In this document: positions 5,960 through 10,561 of the stretch, in pieces
Layout of the letters: each line of letters begins with the position of its first letter
Position numbering within the stretch: the stretch's first letter is position 1
Assembly (NCBI GenBank): GCA_029937635.1
Contig: JAPYPM010000068.1
Coordinates: 1-10,561 of the forward strand
Origin: Nitrospinaceae bacterium
Lineage (GTDB): Bacteria > Nitrospinota > Nitrospinia > Nitrospinales > VA-1
Length of the DNA stretch: 10,561 nucleotides
Direction: 5' to 3'
The notes under the pieces: model-generated
Seen by the model: the letters and a program-made list of their open reading frames with translations, nothing else
Database searches by the model: none
What the model was told of the DNA's origin: nothing
Program-made: the position numbers and the translations under genes

Positions 5960-6838
5960 ATGAATTTTCAAGATGTTTTCATGTCATTGCAAAACTATTG
6001 GTCGTCACGCGGATGCGTTATTCATCAATCTTATGATATTGAGGTTGGGGCTGGAACATTTAACCCTGCCACTTTCTTTAGAGTCCTTGGACCCGAACCC
6101 TACAGCGCAGCGTATGCAGAACCTTCTCGACGCCCTACAGACGGACGTTATGGGAAAAACCCTAACCGCCTACAACATTATTATCAATTTCAAGTAATTC
6201 TTAAACCGTCCCCTGATGATGCCCAAGAGCTCTATCTAAATAGTCTTATTGCATTGGGAATTGACCCTAAAAAACATGATATTCGATTTGTAGAAGATGA
6301 CTGGGAGTCTCCCACACTAGGAGCTTGGGGATTAGGGTGGGAGGTATGGTTAAACGGTATGGAAATTACACAATTTACGTATTTTCAACAAGTAGGTGGA
6401 ATCGATCTTTCACCTATCACTGTGGAATTAACTTACGGTTTAGAACGTATCGCTATGTATCTGCAAAATATCGACAATGTATATGACCTTCAATGGAATG
6501 ACACTCTAAAGTATGGAGATGTTCACCTAGAAACTGAAAAACAGTTTTCCCGTTTTAATTTTGAAGTCGCAAACAAAGAGCGGTTCCTTGTATGGTTTGA
6601 AATGTACGAAGCTGAGGCAACTGAACTTTTAGAGCAAAACCTCGTTTTACCTGCTTATGATTTCACGCTAAAGTGTTCTCACGCATTCAACCAGCTCGAT
6701 GCTAGAGGTGCCATTAGTGTCACGGAACGCACAGGATACATAGGACGAGTCAGAAAACTTGCCCGCCTCTGCGCTCAAGAATACGTCTGCCAACGCAAGG
6801 AAATGGACTATCCTTTACTAAAAAAAAATCACACCTGA
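5960..6838 (+). CDS. glyQ: Glycine--tRNA ligase alpha subunit
   Basis: GlyQ is the catalytic class II synthetase subunit of the bacterial alpha2-beta2 glycyl-tRNA synthetase. With GlyS it charges tRNA-Gly using glycine and ATP. The 292-residue protein matches the family end to end: LQNYWSSRGC (10-19), EVGAGTFNP (28-36), LGPEPYSAAYAEPSRRPTDGRYG (43-65), NPNRLQHYYQFQV (67-79), VEDDWESPTLGAWGLGWEVW (111-130), FTYFQQVGG (139-147) and class II motif 3 TYGLERIAMY (158-167). Known GlyQ proteins are about 290-303 residues. The ATG at 5960 is preferred because the E. coli-like alignment begins there and AGGCGG precedes it. A TTG at 5924 and a GTG at 5939 are in frame but would run through the inverted repeat and lack a ribosome binding site. 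No key residue is missing. The next gene is glyS, after an unusually long gap. Confidence 0.97.
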   Translation: MNFQDVFMSLQNYWSSRGCVIHQSYDIEVGAGTFNPATFFRVLGPEPYSAAYAEPSRRPTDGRYGKNPNRLQHYYQFQVILKPSPDDAQELYLNSLIALGIDPKKHDIRFVEDDWESPTLGAWGLGWEVWLNGMEITQFTYFQQVGGIDLSPITVELTYGLERIAMYLQNIDNVYDLQWNDTLKYGDVHLETEKQFSRFNFEVANKERFLVWFEMYEAEATELLEQNLVLPAYDFTLKCSHAFNQLDARGAISVTERTGYIGRVRKLARLCAQEYVCQRKEMDYPLLKKNHT

Positions 6839-6895
6839 TTTATATTTTCATCACTCTATCTCTTGAATACAAGACAATTTGATTCTGTTTTTTTC

Positions 6896-6923
6896 TTGAT
6901 AAAAAAGTAACTTCAACTATTAT
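6896..6923 (+). promoter_or_regulatory. Candidate promoter inside the glyQ-glyS gap, driving glyS
   Basis: TTGATA (6896-6901) and TATTAT (6918-6923) are separated by 16 nt. They match the -35 and -10 consensus at 5 of 6 bases each. Transcription would begin near 6930, giving glyS a leader of about 85 nt. A small hairpin, ATGCC (6925-6929) with GGCAT (6939-6943), overlaps the predicted start. No intrinsic terminator is visible after glyQ, so read-through from glyQ also remains possible. Confidence 0.45.
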
Positions 6924-7013
6924 CATGCCCTTATGCTTGGCATATAACTTACTCTAAGCTTAATTTTAATGTAGTCTTCTTTAGTTTTTTCAATTAATAG
7001 GCTTTTCTAGATC

Positions 7014-9086
7014 ATGCCAGAACTATTTTTAGAAATTGGTGCAGAAGAAATCCCTTCTCGGTTCATGAGCCTGGCTTTAGATCATCTTAAAGAAGAGATG
7101 TCATCTTTTTTAAAAAATAATAGAATTCAAGCCAGCGAGCCTAGAGTTGCCGGATCTCCTCGACGCCTTGTAATTTTACTTAACGAAGTTAGCTCTCAAC
7201 AAGACGATATTGTAGAAACCCACTTCGGCCCCAATGTTAAATTAGCCTACGATGAAGGGGGAAACCCTACAAAATCGGCCCTAGGATTTGCCCGAGGAAA
7301 GGGCATAGACCCATCTCAACTCACTATTGAAAAAACATCCAAGGGAGAAGTAGTGTGCGCGCGTATAGAAAAAACAGGACAACCCACTGAAAATATTCTA
7401 AATAATTTTTTCCCGAACCTTATTAGGAATATACCTTTCCCAAAAAAAATGCGCTGGGGAAGCCGAGACACCTCGTTTGTTAGGCCCATCCACTGGATTG
7501 TTGCACTCTTTGGATCAAAATCTCTGGATTTTAGCTATGAAGAAATTCCCTGTTCTGACACTTCACGTGGGCACAGATTTATGAGTCCTATTTTTTTTAA
7601 AGTAAGCGGAATTGGCGATTATTTAAAATCGTGTGAAGAACATTTTATCATGATAGACCCAGTAGTTAGAAAAAAATCTATACTTGATCAAGTCTCTTCG
7701 CTTGCCGGTGAAGTAAACGGTATCGTAGTACTAGACCAAGAATTGCTCGAAGAGGTTAACTACTTAGTTGAATATCCTTTCGCAGTCAGAGGGGGTTTCG
7801 AAAAAAAGTTTCTTGAACTACCTCGCGAACTACTTATTACCACCATGAAACAACATCAAAAATATTTCCCCTTAGAAAACAAGAATGGCGGCTTGTTGCC
7901 ATATTTTATCACTATTAGCAATGTAAAGCCCGGACCTGGTAACGAAATTCTTCATGGAAATGAACGGGTTCTTCGAGCTCGACTTGAAGATGCCCGGTTC
8001 TTTTTTGACGAAGATCGAAAAAAAAAATTAGAAGACTTCGTTTATTTTTTAAAAGAAGTGACCTTTCAAAAAACTCTCGGTACTTCATATGAAAAGGTAA
8101 ATCGTATCGTTGCCCTTTCCGAGTTTTTAGCAGCTGCCGTTTGTCCAGAGAAAACCAAACAAACTTCTCGTGCCGCTTGGCTTTGCAAGGCAGACTTAGT
8201 TACTCAAATGGTATATGAATTTCCTGAACTACAGGGAGTGATGGGTGGTTATTACGCTGATCACTCCGGAGAAGACTCTGAAGTCAGCCTAGCCATCAAG
8301 GAACATTACCGACCAGCTTTTTCCGGAGACTCACCTCCCTCGAGCTCGATAGGATCTGTTGTTTCTATAGCGGATAAGTTAGACACTATTCTTGGTTGTA
8401 TAGGTGTGGGACTTCTTCCGTCTGGATCAGAAGATCCTTATGGTCTAAGAAGACATTCTCTCGGGATCATTCAAATCATACTCAATCAAAATTGGCAAGT
8501 TTCACTAGATGCGCTAATCCAAAAAGGCACAAATCTACTTAAGGATAAGATAACACTAACTTCTGATGAAATTCGCATGCATACTCATGCATTATTCTCG
8601 CAACGATACAAAACTATTTTAATTAGTGAAAAGTACCCTTACGATGCTGTCGACGCCGTGCTATCTGTAAACATAGATTCTCTGTTAGACATTAGACAAA
8701 AGGTGATTGCTTTGTCCGATTTAAAAAAGCAACCTTATTTTGAACACCTTGCTATAACTTTTCGTAGGGTAGTTAGCATCTTAAATGAGGAGTCTGATGG
8801 TGATATCCAGACGTCATTATTTAATGAACCTTCGGAAAAAAAACTTTACGATGAATATAGACGTATTAAAGAACCCGCAGAAAATCATCTAAGGAAAAAA
8901 CAATTCTCCCAAGCTCTTGAGAAAATTGTAGAGATCAAAAAAACTGTGGATGAATTTTTTGAACACACGATGGTCATGACCAAGGAAGACGATCTTAGGA
9001 AAAACCGACTTCGTTTGTTAAAGCATATCTCTCTTTTATTTTCTAACATTGCCGACTTCTCAAAAATCGTTCTCAAAAAAACCTAA
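7014..9086 (+). CDS. glyS: Glycine--tRNA ligase beta subunit
   Basis: GlyS is the large, tRNA-recognising subunit of the alpha2-beta2 glycyl-tRNA synthetase and works with GlyQ. The length of 690 residues matches E. coli GlyS (689). Hallmarks are the N-terminal LFLEIGAEEIPSRF (4-17), KKMRWGS...FVRPIHWIVAL (144-165), GHRFMSP (186-192), TTMKQHQKYFPL (276-287), ISNVKPG and GNERVLRARLEDARFFFDED (315-334). The HD-like central region follows (411-480, GGYYADHSGED, AFSGD, IADKLDTILGCIGVGLLPSGSEDPYGLRR). The C-terminal anticodon-binding region ends in MVMTKEDDLRKNRLRLLKHI. The ATG at 7014 gives the conserved N-terminus. The ribosome binding site is poor, with AGG at 6999-7001 about 12 nt away. The gene is separated from glyQ by 175 nt and appears complete. 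Confidence 0.97.
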   Translation: MPELFLEIGAEEIPSRFMSLALDHLKEEMSSFLKNNRIQASEPRVAGSPRRLVILLNEVSSQQDDIVETHFGPNVKLAYDEGGNPTKSALGFARGKGIDPSQLTIEKTSKGEVVCARIEKTGQPTENILNNFFPNLIRNIPFPKKMRWGSRDTSFVRPIHWIVALFGSKSLDFSYEEIPCSDTSRGHRFMSPIFFKVSGIGDYLKSCEEHFIMIDPVVRKKSILDQVSSLAGEVNGIVVLDQELLEEVNYLVEYPFAVRGGFEKKFLELPRELLITTMKQHQKYFPLENKNGGLLPYFITISNVKPGPGNEILHGNERVLRARLEDARFFFDEDRKKKLEDFVYFLKEVTFQKTLGTSYEKVNRIVALSEFLAAAVCPEKTKQTSRAAWLCKADLVTQMVYEFPELQGVMGGYYADHSGEDSEVSLAIKEHYRPAFSGDSPPSSSIGSVVSIADKLDTILGCIGVGLLPSGSEDPYGLRRHSLGIIQIILNQNWQVSLDALIQKGTNLLKDKITLTSDEIRMHTHALFSQRYKTILISEKYPYDAVDAVLSVNIDSLLDIRQKVIALSDLKKQPYFEHLAITFRRVVSILNEESDGDIQTSLFNEPSEKKLYDEYRRIKEPAENHLRKKQFSQALEKIVEIKKTVDEFFEHTMVMTKEDDLRKNRLRLLKHISLLFSNIADFSKIVLKKT

Positions 9087-9095
9087 AAAAATCTA

Positions 9096-9125
9096 TTGAC
9101 TAAAGGTATAACTGCTATTCATAAT
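9096..9125 (+). promoter_or_regulatory. Upstream candidate promoter for the epimerase operon
   Basis: TTGACT (9096-9101) and CATAAT (9120-9125) are separated by 18 nt. They have one mismatch to each consensus box. The element begins 10 nt after the glyS stop and would give a leader of roughly 220 nt before the epimerase ATG. Confidence 0.5.
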
Positions 9126-9146
9126 CTCTGCATTCCTTTTTCAGTT

Positions 9147-9170
9147 ACTATATAAATACTATAGTTTTAA
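9147..9170 (+). terminator. Weak AT-rich hairpin with T-tract, possible glyS terminator or attenuator
   Basis: ACTATA (9147-9152) pairs with TATAGT (9160-9165) over a 7-nt loop and is followed by TTTTAATTT. The stem contains almost no G-C pairs, so it would be a poor terminator. It lies between the two promoter candidates of the leader and could shape read-through from glyS or the upstream promoter. Confidence 0.25.
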
Positions 9171-9171
9171 T

Positions 9172-9201
9172 TTGACCTAAACTCAGGCTATTTGCTTTAA
9201 T
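9172..9201 (+). promoter_or_regulatory. Second candidate promoter for the epimerase operon
   Basis: TTGACC (9172-9177) and TTTAAT (9196-9201) are separated by 18 nt, each with one or two mismatches to consensus. The predicted start near 9208 leaves a leader of about 144 nt. That leader contains the odd palindrome GATTCTGAATC (9250-9260) and a perfect TATAAT (9272-9277) without a matching -35 box. Confidence 0.45.
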
Positions 9202-9351
9202 TTAACCATAAGGAAAACATCTATCAATTTTTACTGCTTTAAATGCCGAGATTCTGAATCGAAGGATATTTTATAATTTTTAAACATTCCGTGGATATCT
9301 TGAGTTAAAAATTTTCTCAGTTCCGCGCACATTGATATTGGAGTTTGAAAC

Positions 9352-10290
9352 ATGAAAATCTCTATCACCGGAGTAACCGGCTTAGTCGGGTCCCATTTAG
9401 TTAAATTATTATCGTCTCCTAATTCAGACGGAAGTAAGAATGACATTAAAGCACTTATTCGAGAAGATAGTATCGTAGATCATCTGAAAACTTATGAGGA
9501 TGTTGATTACGTTATTGGAGGTCTTGAGGACAAAGAATCTCTTCAGCGATTAGTAGAAGGATCAGAAATACTAATCCATCTAGCTCATTTCCCTGGTCCT
9601 GCTAAGACCGAGGATGAATATGTCACAGTAAATGTGAATGGCTCCTACGACCTTCTTCAAGCGGCAAAAATGGCGAAAGTAAAACAAGTAATTTTTATGA
9701 GTGCCTGCTCAGTATTTGGAACGATTCAACCCTCAGTTGACACTTCAAAACCACTTGATGAGTCGCACCCGGTTCAACCTAGTTCACTTTATGGCGCAAT
9801 AAAGTCATCCATTGAATCCTTTTGCTTTTTTTACGCGCGAAACCGTGCCTTTGATATCACCATTCTCCGTCCGGTCACAATTTATGGCGTACGCCCAGAT
9901 CTCCCCAAATCTGAATGGTTTGAAACGGTAGACTTCCTATCTACTAACTATAATATTGATGTCAAGGGGAGCACTAAATATGTCTCTATAGATGCTGTGT
10001 GTCAGGCAATTACAAAAGTTTTAGGCAATAGTGAAGCCTCGGGGAAAATTTATCATTTAATTGATGACCATATTCATAATCTAGATTTAGGTAGAATGAT
10101 TTGTGAAGCAGTTGACTCATTTGGAGAAGTTGAGGGTGTTATGGGTGAAGAGGGTAAACCCATGTCTAATCAGGCAGCCCTCGATTTAGGAGTTGAATTT
10201 AAAGGTCTTGACGGTGTTAAAGAATATGTTAAACGAATTCATGAATTACAAAAAACATTCGGCGGAGAACGCAATGTTGAAACCTGGTAA
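9352..10290 (+). CDS. NAD(P)-dependent epimerase/dehydratase (extended SDR family)
   Basis: This 312-residue protein is an extended short-chain dehydrogenase/reductase with a Rossmann fold. Visible motifs are the nucleotide-binding loop GVTGLVG (7-13), LIHLAHF (74-80) at the end of a beta strand, NVNGSYDLLQAA (94-105), the active-site strand MSACSVFG (116-123), and the catalytic pair Y147 and K151 in YGAIKSS. ILRPVTIYGVR (171-181) marks the start of the substrate domain. Family members epimerise, dehydrate or reduce nucleotide sugars and related hydroxy compounds; the substrate cannot be read from the sequence. The start is well supported by GGAG (9340-9343), 8 nt before the ATG. The next gene, 17 nt downstream, is a thiamine-diphosphate decarboxylase. 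The pair probably forms an operon, so the substrate may be linked to phosphonate, sulfonate or surface-glycan metabolism. No signal peptide is seen, so it is cytoplasmic. Confidence 0.9.
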   Translation: MKISITGVTGLVGSHLVKLLSSPNSDGSKNDIKALIREDSIVDHLKTYEDVDYVIGGLEDKESLQRLVEGSEILIHLAHFPGPAKTEDEYVTVNVNGSYDLLQAAKMAKVKQVIFMSACSVFGTIQPSVDTSKPLDESHPVQPSSLYGAIKSSIESFCFFYARNRAFDITILRPVTIYGVRPDLPKSEWFETVDFLSTNYNIDVKGSTKYVSIDAVCQAITKVLGNSEASGKIYHLIDDHIHNLDLGRMICEAVDSFGEVEGVMGEEGKPMSNQAALDLGVEFKGLDGVKEYVKRIHELQKTFGGERNVETW

Positions 10291-10307
10291 ACTCTTAAAA
10301 ACTATAC

Positions 10308-10561
10308 ATGTTATCTTCTAAAGTTTTTTTAGAGCTCCTTTCGAAAAAGGGATTTGATTTTTACGCAGGTGTTCCTTGCTCCCTTCTTTCTGGATTGATT
10401 CAGATTATTGATGATGCTCCCGAAACACCTTATTTCCCAGCAGTGAGAGAAGATGCTGCTGTAGGACTTTGTGCAGGTGCCTACCTTGCAGGGAAGCTGC
10501 CAGTTTTGCTGATGCAAAATTCTGGTTTAGGTTACTGTCTCAACGCTTTTACTTCTTTAAA
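10308..10561 (+). CDS. Thiamine-diphosphate enzyme, sulfopyruvate/phosphonopyruvate decarboxylase family (N-terminal part)
   Basis: The frame is open to the window edge, giving 84 residues. Features are FYAGVPCSLLSGLI (18-31), typical of the family N-terminus, then AVREDAAVGLCAGAYLAGK (45-63) and LLMQNSGLGYCLNAFTSL (67-84). E49 in VRED occupies the place of the conserved Glu that activates the thiamine cofactor. This wording is shared by the ComD subunit of sulfopyruvate decarboxylase (coenzyme M and sulfonate pathways) and by phosphonopyruvate decarboxylase (2-aminoethylphosphonate synthesis); the visible part cannot separate them. The C-terminal pyrophosphate and cofactor domain lies beyond the window, either as a fusion or as a separate ComE-like gene. 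The ATG follows the epimerase stop by 17 nt without an obvious ribosome binding site, which suggests co-transcription and perhaps coupling. No PEP mutase gene is present upstream; it could lie downstream. Confidence 0.85.
   Translation, partial: MLSSKVFLELLSKKGFDFYAGVPCSLLSGLIQIIDDAPETPYFPAVREDAAVGLCAGAYLAGKLPVLLMQNSGLGYCLNAFTSL

Noticed and set aside
8885..9076. 63-residue minus-strand frame
   Set aside because: It is antisense to the conserved C-terminus of GlyS.
9231..9446. 71-residue minus-strand frame across the epimerase start
   Set aside because: It overlaps the Rossmann nucleotide-binding motif of the epimerase on the other strand and shows no domain.
10329..10517. 62-residue minus-strand frame at the right edge
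   Set aside because: It is antisense to the clearly recognisable thiamine-diphosphate enzyme.

Overview
This window looks like ordinary chromosome from an AT-rich, Gram-negative (diderm) bacterium. The evidence is a two-gene alpha/beta glycyl-tRNA synthetase, an ExeA/GspA-GspB pair that spans the inner membrane and binds peptidoglycan, and a small lipoprotein with a classic lipobox. Ribosome binding sites are weak or absent at several genes, and at least one start is probably TTG. A lineage such as Nitrospinota or a deltaproteobacterial group would fit, but the sequence alone does not settle this. I see no insertion sequence, phage gene, CRISPR array or rRNA.

Layout. The left edge (1-47, minus) is the 5' part of a tRNA-Thr(UGU) with a near-consensus promoter behind it. 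An AT-rich gap with a 14-bp inverted repeat separates it from a small lipoprotein with a TM2-like PGxGQFY motif (304-708, minus). A metal-dependent amidohydrolase/deaminase of the aminodeoxyfutalosine or methylthioadenosine deaminase type (939-2171, minus) follows. Across a divergent gap lies a two-gene operon on the plus strand. Its first gene is an ExeA/GspA-type AAA ATPase carrying an N-terminal J-domain-like module whose HPD motif reads HFD (2482-4617). Its second is gspB (4614-5333), joined by an ATGA overlap. A convergent 123-residue protein of unknown function (5395-5766, minus) faces them.

Right half. glyQ (5960-6838) and glyS (7014-9086) encode the two subunits of glycyl-tRNA synthetase. 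They are separated by 175 nt that contains its own promoter candidate, which is looser than the usual tight glyQS arrangement. A strong 9-bp inverted repeat sits directly in front of the glyQ ribosome binding site. After glyS come about 265 nt of leader with two tandem promoter candidates. Then follows an NAD-dependent epimerase/dehydratase (9352-10290) and, 17 nt later, the start of a thiamine-diphosphate enzyme of the sulfopyruvate/phosphonopyruvate decarboxylase family (10308 to the window edge). Together the last two suggest the beginning of a sulfonate or phosphonate, or decorated-glycan, operon that continues beyond the window.

The most unusual item is the J-domain-like/ExeA fusion with an altered HPD tripeptide. 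The next most useful leads are the epimerase plus decarboxylase operon and the unassigned 123-residue protein. I found no convincing wholly new multi-gene system.
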